Assembly: GCA_964605155.1 (NCBI GenBank)
Contig: CAZSAK010000017.1
Span: forward strand, 1-64,000
Direction of reading: 5' to 3'
Source of the DNA: CAZSAK01 sp964605155
Lineage (GTDB): Bacteria; Pseudomonadota; Gammaproteobacteria; SZUA-140
DNA: 64,000 nucleotides
In this document: positions 19,846-28,938 of the stretch, piece by piece
Numbering within the stretch: the first letter of the stretch is position 1
Layout of the letters: every line of letters starts with the position of its first letter
Made by a program: the position numbers and the translations under genes
The notes under the pieces: generated by a model
The model's input: only the letters and a program-made list of their open reading frames with translations
Database searches by the model: none
Told to the model about the DNA's origin: nothing

Positions 19846-22056
19846 ATGACAAAATTAGCGGTTACTCAGGATTCCTCGACCACTAGCTCACTCACATCCG
19901 ACGCGCAACTGATTATCCAGGCGCGTCACCACGACCCCTTTGCCTACCTCGGCAAACACCCGCGGGACGGCGGCATCGTCGTGCGCGCATACATTCCGGG
20001 TGCCAGTCACATCACCATTGCAGATGGCAATCATTCCATGCAACGGCTGGAAAATACCGACCTGTTCGAATGGCAAGGCAAGGCTGAACAGATACCTGAC
20101 CGTTATCAATTACAATGGACGGATCGCTGGGGCAACACCCATACCGCGTATGACCCTTATACTCTTCCGCCACAAATCCCTGATTTTGACATTCACCTGT
20201 TTGGAGAGGGCAGACATCAACATGCCTACAGGATCCTCGGCGCCAATCCGCGAATTATCGACGGTATCCCGGGGGTATTGTTTGCAACCTGGGCCCCCAA
20301 TGCAGAGCGGGTGAGCGTCGTGGGTGATTTCAACGACTGGGACGGTCGTCGCCATCCCATGCGTGCGCGCGGCGGCAGCGGCATCTGGGAATTATTTATC
20401 CCCGGTATCCAGACAGGGGCCTTGTACAAATTTGAAATCCGCAACCGGAACTCGGGGGATATTTTCATCAAATCCGATCCCTATGCACGCAGCTTCGAGT
20501 TGCGCCCCAGCACCGCCTCGATCATAACAGACGAATCAGGCTATGACTGGGAGGATGCGCACTGGATACAACAACGCTCTCACGCTGATTGGCTGCACCG
20601 GCCAATGTCGATCTATGAAGTGCATCTTGGATCCTGGCAGCGTGATGATAACGGAAATTTTCTTAATTACCGTGAGCTTGCCAGGCGCCTGGTGGAGTAT
20701 ATACGCAATCTCGGCTTTACCCATATCGAACTGTTGCCGGTTACCGAACATCCACTGGACGCATCCTGGGGCTACCAGACCACCGGCTATTTTGCCGCAA
20801 CCAGCCGCTTCGGCGATCCGGATGACTTCAGATTCTTTGTGGATTACTGCCATCAAAACAATATCGGGGTTATCCTTGACTGGGTTCCCGGTCATTTTCC
20901 CAAGGATGCGTATGCGCTTGCCCGGTTTGACGGTTCAGCGCTCTATGAACATGAGGACCCACGCCGGGGCGAGCACCGTGACTGGGGAACCCTGATCTTC
21001 AATTACGGTCGCAACGAGGTCAGGAACTTTCTGATATCCAACGCGCTCTTCTGGCTCGAAGAGTTCCATATCGACGGATTGCGGGTCGACGCAGTTGCCT
21101 CCATGCTCTACCTGGATTATTCACGCAAGGAAGGCGACTGGGCTCCGAATATCTATGGCGGAAATGAAAACCTCGAGGCCATTGACTTTATCCGCCAACT
21201 CAATGAACTCACCCACACGCTGCAACCGGGCACCATGATCATGGCCGAGGAAAGCACGGCGTGGCCGATGGTCTCGCGCCCGGTATGGCTTGGCGGTCTG
21301 GGCTTCAGTATGAAATGGAACATGGGTTGGATGCACGACACACTCGAGTATATGAGCAAGGATCCTGTGCACAGACATTATCATCACGATATGCTGACAT
21401 TCAGCCAGCTGTATGCCTTTACTGAAAATTTCATTTTGCCGTTCTCCCACGATGAAGTCGTGCATGGTAAAAGCTCGATGATCTACAAGATGCCGGGGGA
21501 CGAGTGGCAACGGTTTGCCAACTTGCGATTGCTGTATACCTATATGTTTACCCATCCGGGTAAAAAACTGCTGTTTATGGGTTGCGAATTCGGACAGGGA
21601 AAGGAATGGGACCACGCCACTATTCTTGACTGGTATGTACTCGATTATCCGTTACACCAGGGCGTACTTGACCTGGTGGGCAGTCTTAACCGCCTGTATC
21701 GCGAATCAAGCGCCCTGCATCATTATGATTTCGAACAACAGGGCTTTGAATGGATCGATTGCCATGACTCCTCGCAGTCGGTTCTGACGTACCTGCGCCG
21801 CAGCGATGACGAAACCATGATTATCGCACTCAACTTCACCCCTGTGCCCCGTTATAACTATCGCGTAGGTATTCCGCAGGAGGGTGAATACGAAGAGGTG
21901 ATGAATTCCGATTCAGTCTATTACGGTGGCAGCAACGTCGGTAATGCCCATACGATTCTCGCCGAAACCATACCCTGGATGAACCGGCCATTTTCCATTA
22001 ACATCACGCTGCCACCGCTGGCGGGTGTCGTCTTCAGGGCACCCACTCAGGGTTAA
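19846..22056 (+). CDS. glgB: 1,4-alpha-glucan branching enzyme (GH13)
   Basis: GlgB introduces alpha-1,6 branches into glycogen. The 736-residue protein has two N-terminal beta domains (the second with GVLFATWAPNAERVSVVGDFN). Its GH13 barrel carries GLRVDAVASMLYLDYSR (nucleophile Asp), MAEESTAWP (acid/base Glu) and LPFSHDEVVHGK. The C-terminal all-beta domain is intact and the length is typical. It is divergent from glgC. Confidence 0.95.
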   Translation: MTKLAVTQDSSTTSSLTSDAQLIIQARHHDPFAYLGKHPRDGGIVVRAYIPGASHITIADGNHSMQRLENTDLFEWQGKAEQIPDRYQLQWTDRWGNTHTAYDPYTLPPQIPDFDIHLFGEGRHQHAYRILGANPRIIDGIPGVLFATWAPNAERVSVVGDFNDWDGRRHPMRARGGSGIWELFIPGIQTGALYKFEIRNRNSGDIFIKSDPYARSFELRPSTASIITDESGYDWEDAHWIQQRSHADWLHRPMSIYEVHLGSWQRDDNGNFLNYRELARRLVEYIRNLGFTHIELLPVTEHPLDASWGYQTTGYFAATSRFGDPDDFRFFVDYCHQNNIGVILDWVPGHFPKDAYALARFDGSALYEHEDPRRGEHRDWGTLIFNYGRNEVRNFLISNALFWLEEFHIDGLRVDAVASMLYLDYSRKEGDWAPNIYGGNENLEAIDFIRQLNELTHTLQPGTMIMAEESTAWPMVSRPVWLGGLGFSMKWNMGWMHDTLEYMSKDPVHRHYHHDMLTFSQLYAFTENFILPFSHDEVVHGKSSMIYKMPGDEWQRFANLRLLYTYMFTHPGKKLLFMGCEFGQGKEWDHATILDWYVLDYPLHQGVLDLVGSLNRLYRESSALHHYDFEQQGFEWIDCHDSSQSVLTYLRRSDDETMIIALNFTPVPRYNYRVGIPQEGEYEEVMNSDSVYYGGSNVGNAHTILAETIPWMNRPFSINITLPPLAGVVFRAPTQG

Positions 22057-22061
22057 GCTGA

Positions 22062-22820
22062 TTATTTCAGGATTAATCCGGCTGCAACAAACATCATGCA
22101 CATCACAACGGGAAGCAGCCACTGTAAGACCGCGGGCGCATTACAACCGTAAATGGTGACGGAATTGACAGGCATATTCTCTGCATGATGGGTCACATTA
22201 TGGAACACACCGGCGGCAAAATCACCGATATCATCAAGCGACCTCACACGCCCCCTGACTTCGGCGAATGCATCCTTGACGACTTCCTGTACTTCTCCGA
22301 TCATTTCAAGTACCAGGGCAATGCGTATCGATAACCGCTCCCGCGATATACCCAATATGCGTAACGGGAATGCGAGCCAGTAGAGAGCCATGACCAATTG
22401 CTGTCGCGAAGTGCAACGCAGTAACAGGTTGACTGCCATCAGGATCAATGACAGTGACGTTGCGCGCATTAGCCCTGAAACAATACCCTCAGTGGTCGGC
22501 AACCATGATGCATAGGGGGTAAAAGGAAACGCCACCGCCTGGCCGGGTGTCAGCCATGAGTAAATAATAAATATGGACAGGAAGAACCACCGCATTCTGC
22601 GGATCATTGCAAATGCCGATATTAGATAGACAGGCTTTGCCAGACAGTACAGGGTTACAAGCAACAAGACGCCGGTGATCAGTTGACTGTTGCCGGCGAG
22701 GGAGACAAACCCGGCGAATATCAGGAATATGACGATCCGTATAACCGGGTGAACTTTATCAACAATCGTGGAATTGAAGTCCTGACCAGACTGCGCAACA
22801 GGTTGCATCATCAATGACAC
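22062..22820 (-). CDS. EcfT/CbiQ-like energy-coupling transmembrane protein
   Basis: The 252-residue membrane protein has about five hydrophobic segments. A cytoplasmic region reads ALYWLAFPLRILGISRERLSIRIAL followed by EVVKDAFAEVRGR; this resembles the coupling helices of T components of ECF transporters. No ATPase or substrate-binding S component is next to it, so the substrate is unknown. It starts 6 bases after fimV stops, by GTG at 22820 (ATG at 22811 is an alternative), and converges with glgB. Position suggests co-transcription with fimV. Confidence 0.65.
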   Translation of the reverse strand: MSLMMQPVAQSGQDFNSTIVDKVHPVIRIVIFLIFAGFVSLAGNSQLITGVLLLVTLYCLAKPVYLISAFAMIRRMRWFFLSIFIIYSWLTPGQAVAFPFTPYASWLPTTEGIVSGLMRATSLSLILMAVNLLLRCTSRQQLVMALYWLAFPLRILGISRERLSIRIALVLEMIGEVQEVVKDAFAEVRGRVRSLDDIGDFAAGVFHNVTHHAENMPVNSVTIYGCNAPAVLQWLLPVVMCMMFVAAGLILK

Positions 22821-22826
22821 TTGCGG

Positions 22827-25800
22827 CTAACCAATCTGTTGAATAAGTTCCTCAGCTTCCCGTTTCTGTTCTTCATTACCCTCACCTACCACCTCGGTTA
22901 GGATGCCACGCGCGCTTTCCTTGTCATCCATATCGATGTATGCCTTGGCAAGATCAAGCTTGGTGTCAACCTCATTGCCATCGGAAATAAGATTATCGTC
23001 CTCCATCTCACCAGATGAATCATCGTCCAGCGAGATTTCATCATCGATATTGGAAAGCCACTCGATATCATCATCCAGACTGGTATCGTCGTCGCCAGAC
23101 TTCTTGCCAGCCTGCAGATCCATCTCCTGCGCATCGTCGGTATTTGATTCGCCGGAGGGCGTGCCGGAGATTGCCTCATTTCCGCTTGAATCGTCATTGG
23201 AATCAATATCCGAATCAAAATCTTTGTTCAAGGCATCCAGTTCGAAGTCGAGCGCATTTTCCCTTAGCTCGTCATCTCGGCTTGTATCAACACTGGCATC
23301 GATATTGGTTTTATCCTTATTGTCATCCTCGGAGTCTAGTGCTGCGCTCAGCCCCGACTCGAATTCTATGCTATTGCCCATATTCTCCGCAGACGTTCCG
23401 GAAGCCCTCTCAGTCTTGGCTACATCGGACTGTTGAGCATCTTCTAGGGAACTTGCAACTGCCAGGCCCGGTTCAAAATTGATGACATTACTCTTGTCTT
23501 CGCTGGTTTCATCACGGGCAGATTCTTCGGCCCGGATTTCATTCGTCTCCGCAGGGAGATCCTCCAGGGATGTCTCTGACTGTTCGTCCATATCAAAACT
23601 CGGCAGATCGTCATCGGCCTGATTGAGCGCTGTTTCATCCGATGGCTCGGCTAGCGACCCTGATCGATCATCTATGTCCTGGTTCTCGTCATCCGTCATG
23701 GCAAAGGATGCGGGCTGTTCATCAGCATCGAATAAGGCGACTGATTCCTCCGGATCGGTGGTGACTGTATCCTCGGTCGCTGCTTCATTTGTCCCGGACA
23801 GCTTTTCTGTCTTCTCCTCGAATGACAGGTCTTGATCCATTCCCTGCTTGCCGGGATCCTCGTCGATATCGATCTTGTCTAACGTATCAGGGCTATCGGA
23901 GAAGATCGTCGACAGGTTATCGTCAATATCGTCGTCAATCATGGCGCCAGGCTCGCTGGGAATGCTGCTGTGATCATCGGCGCTGCTGAACAGCGGATGA
24001 TCCGGCGTCAGCTTTTTGCCTATCTGAACCACTTTATCCCATACCGGCCCACCCTGTGGACCGATAGTGGCATAGAGTTCCTCGGCCTGTGCAACAAAAC
24101 CGTCAACGTCCTTGCTCTCGGCATATACTTCCATCAATTTCAGCTTGTAATCATTCCGGTCGGGTTCATTCTGCAGGGCGCCATTCAATAACTCGATGGC
24201 CTTGTCAAAGCGGCGATAGGCAAGATAGACATCGGCCTCAGCGAGGACGTCCATTTCATCGGAATCGGTTTCAATCGCGTCCAGAGCCGATTCCGCCGTA
24301 TAGCCACTCACGGCGCTCGCGATTGCAGAATCAGATTCATCGGCAACCTGGTCTGCAGCAGCCAGAATTCCTTCCTCAAATCCGTCTGATGCCACCTGGC
24401 GCTGACGGACCTTCATCCATATCAGGATCAGGACAATCACGACCACCAATCCACCCAGTCCCAGTGTCAGCGGATCCCTCATTAACATGGTGAAAGCGCT
24501 GTCTCCTGCAGGTTGCGCGGCAGGCGGCGCCGGTTTCGGTGGTGTTGCCGGTTGCGGCGGCGGGGCTACCGGCTGCTGTGCCGATTCCGGTACTTCAACC
24601 TCGGCGAGCGGTGCTGCTTCGGCCTGTTCCGTTTGCGGTGTGCCACCCGCAGCCTGTTGTTGTGTCGCACTACCCTGGATGGCGGCCATGGTGTCATCCT
24701 TCAAAGTAACCAGCCGCTGCATGGAAGCAAGCTGATCTTCCAGGGCGGATATCCGGTTACGCAGTTCCTCGTTCTCCTGGCGGGTCACGTCCGATGTCTC
24801 GAGCGCCATGTTCAGTTCTTCGCGCAGAGACTCCAGTTCTGCGTTCACGTTCGCAAACCCTGCGCCTGTTTCCGACCCGGACTCCCCTGAGCTCGGGGCT
24901 ACCAGTTTCAATTGCGCCTGGCCCCCGGTCTGTTTGCCGGCTGTCGCCGAAGGGGCGCTTGATGATGCATCCGTGCCGACAGCACGTTGTCCGGCCGCTT
25001 GTCCGGCATTGCGTTTCGCGTCCAGCCATTGTTGATACTGGAGCCGGGACTCCCGCAACGCCTCCTGGGCACTCATCGCGTTAATCGAATCCGGATCGCT
25101 GATGCGCAGGACATAGCCGGCCTTCAGTTCATTGATGTTATTGTTATAAAAGGCGTCCGGATTATTCTTCAGCAAGGCCATCATGACCTGGTGCACGGTC
25201 ACAGAGCTATCCGGCCGCAATCGGGTTGCGATCGACCACAGGGTATCGGTTCTAGTGACAGGCCCGTATTGCAGCCCACCGGAAGCACTATGCAGTGGTA
25301 CCGCCTGATCCGGTCCACGAGATACAGATGTACTGGCCGTCGTATTTTCGACACTTGTTTCCGGGCCCGGGCGCGGTTGTTGCGACGGCCTACTGACGGT
25401 TTCGGTGGCCGCCTCAACCGGTGACGGTTTTTCATTCAACAATACGGGGGGATCCAGCAACACGGTATATTCCCGCATCAATCGCCCGTTCGGCCAATTA
25501 ACCTCTACCAGAAAGTCCAGAAAGGGCTCCTTGATAGCATCTTTCGATGACACCTTGATATACAGGCCGCCTTCCGGTTTCTTGTCGATTTCGAATTTCA
25601 TCGACGACAGGTACACGGGACGGTCCAGATCTGCGCGGGCAAAGGCATCACTCGATGCCAGATCTACCTTGAGTTCGTCGGGATTGATGGAATTAGCGGA
25701 TAAAAGTCCGATTTCGGCGTCCAGCGGCTGGTTCAGAGCAGAATGTAAGCGAATATCACCCAATCCCAGGGCGTAGCTGTTGAAAGGCAAAAGTAACGAC

Positions 25801-25868
25801 AATGCGGCAATTCCAATCGCCAGACTTCGCAATATCCTATCTCCTATTTTTTCCGGGCAGATCTTCAT
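22827..25868 (-). CDS. fimV: FimV family polar hub / peptidoglycan-binding protein
   Basis: FimV organises the cell pole and supports type IV pilus assembly in related bacteria. The ATG at 25868 gives a 1013-residue protein with a signal peptide ending near SYA. It is followed by the FimV N-terminal domain (LGLGDIRLHSALNQPLDAEI) and a LysM domain (TDTLWSIATRLRP, about residues 205-265). A coiled coil (about 345-390), a Pro/Ala-rich linker and one membrane helix (LGLGGLVVVIVLILIWMKV) come next. A TPR-like region and a long Asp/Glu/Ser-rich region precede the conserved C-terminal FimV domain (KLDLAKAYIDMDDKESAR). The open frame extends 63 bases upstream, but that extension would spoil the signal peptide. 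Confidence 0.93.
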   Translation of the reverse strand: MKICPEKIGDRILRSLAIGIAALSLLLPFNSYALGLGDIRLHSALNQPLDAEIGLLSANSINPDELKVDLASSDAFARADLDRPVYLSSMKFEIDKKPEGGLYIKVSSKDAIKEPFLDFLVEVNWPNGRLMREYTVLLDPPVLLNEKPSPVEAATETVSRPSQQPRPGPETSVENTTASTSVSRGPDQAVPLHSASGGLQYGPVTRTDTLWSIATRLRPDSSVTVHQVMMALLKNNPDAFYNNNINELKAGYVLRISDPDSINAMSAQEALRESRLQYQQWLDAKRNAGQAAGQRAVGTDASSSAPSATAGKQTGGQAQLKLVAPSSGESGSETGAGFANVNAELESLREELNMALETSDVTRQENEELRNRISALEDQLASMQRLVTLKDDTMAAIQGSATQQQAAGGTPQTEQAEAAPLAEVEVPESAQQPVAPPPQPATPPKPAPPAAQPAGDSAFTMLMRDPLTLGLGGLVVVIVLILIWMKVRQRQVASDGFEEGILAAADQVADESDSAIASAVSGYTAESALDAIETDSDEMDVLAEADVYLAYRRFDKAIELLNGALQNEPDRNDYKLKLMEVYAESKDVDGFVAQAEELYATIGPQGGPVWDKVVQIGKKLTPDHPLFSSADDHSSIPSEPGAMIDDDIDDNLSTIFSDSPDTLDKIDIDEDPGKQGMDQDLSFEEKTEKLSGTNEAATEDTVTTDPEESVALFDADEQPASFAMTDDENQDIDDRSGSLAEPSDETALNQADDDLPSFDMDEQSETSLEDLPAETNEIRAEESARDETSEDKSNVINFEPGLAVASSLEDAQQSDVAKTERASGTSAENMGNSIEFESGLSAALDSEDDNKDKTNIDASVDTSRDDELRENALDFELDALNKDFDSDIDSNDDSSGNEAISGTPSGESNTDDAQEMDLQAGKKSGDDDTSLDDDIEWLSNIDDEISLDDDSSGEMEDDNLISDGNEVDTKLDLAKAYIDMDDKESARGILTEVVGEGNEEQKREAEELIQQIG

Positions 25869-25959
25869 TGAGCGTCCAATCTGGATCAAACTGAAATGTA
25901 TAATGCAATTTTTATTCCAGATAATTGCCACCCTTGGTTACCCCGAGACTTGCAAACAC

Positions 25960-26985
25960 CTAATTAAGGAATTCTTTTACCAGAATTTCCGCTATTTGAA
26001 CACTATTTAGTGCCGCACCCTTGCGTACATTATCCGAGACCACCCACATATTCAAACCATTGTGACATGAGAGATCCTCCCGAATACGACCGACATACAC
26101 CGGATCAGTACCGGCCGCTTCCGTCACTGCGGTCGGATAACCTCCCGGCTTGTGTTTATCCAGCACTACAACGCCGGCGGCCTTTTTGAGTAACGTGCTG
26201 GCATCTTCGGCACTGATCTTGTTTTTTGTTTCAATATGCACTGCTTCCGAGTGCCCGTAAAAAACCGGGACACGTACACAGGTCGGATTCACCAGTACGC
26301 TGTCATCTTCCAGGATCTTATGGGTTTCCCATATCATTTTCATCTCCTCTTTGGTATAGCCATTCTCCTGAAATTCATCGATATGGGGTAACACATTAAA
26401 GGCGATCTGTTTCGGATACACGCCGGTTTGAACCGGTTTGCCGTTCAACAGGTCGGCGGTCTGCCTCGCCAGTTCTTCGATGGCCTCCTTGCCGGTCCCG
26501 GAAACGGCCTGATAGGTACACACATTGACGCGGTTGATGCCCACCGCGTCGTACAGAGGCTTGAGTGCCACTACCATTTGAATAGTGGAACAATTGGGAT
26601 TGGCAATAATATGACGGTTATTGTAGTCGGCGATCCGGTGCGGATTGACCTCCGGAACCACCAGCGGAATATCCTCATCGTAGCGAAACCTGGAGGTGTT
26701 ATCGATCACGATGCAACCCGCGGACGCCGCCTTGGGTGCATATTCGGCCGATACACCGGCACCGGCAGAAAAGAGTCCGATCTGAACATCTGAAAAATCA
26801 AATTCTGCCAGATCCTGTACCAAGATATCGTTTCCTTTATAACTGATCCTTGAACCAGCGGAACGGCTGCTTGCCAATGGAAAGAGCTTTTTCAACGGGA
26901 AATTCCGCTCCTCCAGAATGGCGATCATGGTCTCGCCAACCGCCCCGGTTGCACCGACAACTGCCACGTTGTATTGATTATTCAT
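25960..26985 (-). CDS. asd: Aspartate-semialdehyde dehydrogenase
   Basis: Asd reduces aspartyl phosphate to the semialdehyde, the branch point to lysine, diaminopimelate, threonine and methionine. The 341-residue protein has the NADP loop VVGATGAVGE, the catalytic cysteine in NPNCSTIQM, QAVSGTGKEA and the substrate histidine in FYGHSEAVH. It lies downstream of leuB with an 80-base gap that may hold its own promoter. Confidence 0.95.
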   Translation of the reverse strand: MNNQYNVAVVGATGAVGETMIAILEERNFPLKKLFPLASSRSAGSRISYKGNDILVQDLAEFDFSDVQIGLFSAGAGVSAEYAPKAASAGCIVIDNTSRFRYDEDIPLVVPEVNPHRIADYNNRHIIANPNCSTIQMVVALKPLYDAVGINRVNVCTYQAVSGTGKEAIEELARQTADLLNGKPVQTGVYPKQIAFNVLPHIDEFQENGYTKEEMKMIWETHKILEDDSVLVNPTCVRVPVFYGHSEAVHIETKNKISAEDASTLLKKAAGVVVLDKHKPGGYPTAVTEAAGTDPVYVGRIREDLSCHNGLNMWVVSDNVRKGAALNSVQIAEILVKEFLN

Positions 26986-27065
26986 CGACCAGAACTTCCC
27001 TACCTTAATATATTAACTACCGTAAATACCTTGATCTTTATCACAGATATATATATCGAACACTT

Positions 27066-28139
27066 TCATATAGCTGCAGCAATCGCATCACCCATTTCAG
27101 CGGTCGTCACCCTGTTGGTGCCCGGCGTATGGATATCTGCAGTACGGTAGCCGTCATCCAGTACCCGATTCACCGCTGTCTCGATGCGCGCAGCGCATTG
27201 CATCTCACCCAGCGAATAACGCAGCAACATGGCGAGCGACAGGATTGTCGCGACTGGATTGGCAATCCCCTGGCCGGCGATATCCGGTGCCGAGCCGTGA
27301 ATCGGCTCGTACATGCCCTTGCCCTCCTCATTAAGTGAGGCGGACGGCAGCATTCCGATGGAACCCGTCAACATGGCGGCACAATCGGAGAGGATATCAC
27401 CGAACATGTTGGTTGTAACAATAACATCAAATTGCCTGGGCTGACGCACCAGTTGCATAGCAGCATTATCCACATACATATGACTCACTTCCACATCAGG
27501 GTATTCTCCGGCGACAGTTGTCATGACCTCACGCCATAACTGTGTACACTCAAGGACATTCGCCTTGTCCACAGAACAGACCTTTTTGTTCCGCTTCTGT
27601 GCGGTTGTGAATGCGACACGGCCGATACGCTCGATCTCTGATTCACTGTAGACCATCGTGTTAAATCCTTGCCGCTCACCGTTATCAATCACGCGTATTC
27701 CACGTGGCTGACCGAAGTAGATACCGCCCGTCAACTCCCGCACGATCATGATATCCAGTCCTGAGACAATGTCGGGCTTCAGTGAAGAGGCATCCGCCAA
27801 CTGTGGAAACAACACTGCAGGCCGCAGATTGGCAAACAGGGACAACCCGGAACGAATACCGAGCAATCCCTTTTCCGGTCGCAGCGCAATATCAAGTGAT
27901 TCCCATTGCGGTCCGCCGACGGCACCCAACAGCACCGCATCGGCCTGTCTGGCCATATTCAGTGTCTTTTCCGGTAACGGATGTCCCGTCGCATCGATCG
28001 CGGCACCGCCGATCTGTGCATGCTGGATATCAACCGACAAGCCGTGAGATGTTTGCAAACGCTCCAGTATCTTTTCCGCTTCGGCGATGATCTCCGGACC
28101 GATACCGTCCCCAGGTAACACAAGAATTGTTTTTGTCAT
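27066..28139 (-). CDS. leuB: 3-isopropylmalate dehydrogenase
   Basis: LeuB oxidatively decarboxylates 3-isopropylmalate in leucine synthesis. The 357-residue protein has VLPGDGIGPEI at its start, the substrate motif LRPEKGLLGIR, ELTGGIYFG, the catalytic lysine in SVDKANVLE, and NMFGDILSD/GSIGMLPSASL. It follows leuD by 22 bases in the leuC-leuD-leuB operon. Confidence 0.96.
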   Translation of the reverse strand: MTKTILVLPGDGIGPEIIAEAEKILERLQTSHGLSVDIQHAQIGGAAIDATGHPLPEKTLNMARQADAVLLGAVGGPQWESLDIALRPEKGLLGIRSGLSLFANLRPAVLFPQLADASSLKPDIVSGLDIMIVRELTGGIYFGQPRGIRVIDNGERQGFNTMVYSESEIERIGRVAFTTAQKRNKKVCSVDKANVLECTQLWREVMTTVAGEYPDVEVSHMYVDNAAMQLVRQPRQFDVIVTTNMFGDILSDCAAMLTGSIGMLPSASLNEEGKGMYEPIHGSAPDIAGQGIANPVATILSLAMLLRYSLGEMQCAARIETAVNRVLDDGYRTADIHTPGTNRVTTAEMGDAIAAAI

Positions 28140-28161
28140 CGATCAACCATATGTTGCGTGA

Positions 28162-28815
28162 CTAGACCTTGCTGTTGTTGTTGAACAGCCAGGGGGCGCT
28201 ACGGCGGCGATTTTCTTCATATCGTTTGATCTCATCTGTATGCTGAAGCGTCAAACCAATTTCATCAAGGCCGTTCAACAGGCAATGTTTGCGAAATCCG
28301 TCGATATCGAACGCAAACACCTCGCCTTCCGGAATCGCCACGGTCTGTTCGGGAAGGTTGACGACCAGCTTGAATCCCGGAAACACCTCGACCTGCTTGA
28401 ACAGCTTGTCGATTAAGTGTGGCGGCATGATGACGGGCAATACACCGTTCTTGAAACAATTGTTATAGAAGATATCAGCAAAGCTTGGGCCGATAACCAC
28501 CCTGAAGCCGTAATCAAGCAATGCCCACACGGCGTGCTCGCGGGATGACCCGCAACCGAAATTATCCCGTACGAGTATTATAGTGGCGCCGGCGTAACGC
28601 CGCTGGTTCAGTACAAAATCAGGATTCAGTGGACGTCCGGTGTTATCCATGCCCGGCTCGCCGTGGTCCAGGTAGCGCCATTCATCGAACAGGTTTGGAC
28701 CGAAGCCGCTGCGCTTGACCGATTTCAGAAACTGTTTGGGTATGATGGCATCGGTATCGACATTGGCCCGATCCAGCGGCATGACGATACCCTCTACGAT
28801 ATTAAAGGCCTTCAT
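28162..28815 (-). CDS. leuD: 3-isopropylmalate dehydratase small subunit
   Basis: LeuD forms the swivel domain of isopropylmalate isomerase together with LeuC. The 217-residue protein has DTDAIIPKQFLK and the substrate loop FGCGSSREHA. The gap of 123 bases between leuC and leuD holds no small gene that I can see. The start ATG at 28815 is preceded by GGTGGA. Confidence 0.96.
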   Translation of the reverse strand: MKAFNIVEGIVMPLDRANVDTDAIIPKQFLKSVKRSGFGPNLFDEWRYLDHGEPGMDNTGRPLNPDFVLNQRRYAGATIILVRDNFGCGSSREHAVWALLDYGFRVVIGPSFADIFYNNCFKNGVLPVIMPPHLIDKLFKQVEVFPGFKLVVNLPEQTVAIPEGEVFAFDIDGFRKHCLLNGLDEIGLTLQHTDEIKRYEENRRRSAPWLFNNNSKV

Positions 28816-28938
28816 TACTATTCCACCAAGAGAGATATCAGATTAATGTAAAATTTCCCGCGCAATTGGCAAACCATCCACCTTATCATGAAATGTCACT
28901 GTCTCCCGGTTGCAGTGAACCGGATCTTTTGTGATGAC

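Noticed and set aside
28816..28938. Entericidin-like small gene between leuC and leuD
   Set aside because: I looked for a short lipoprotein ORF in the 123-base gap and found none with a start site and signal.
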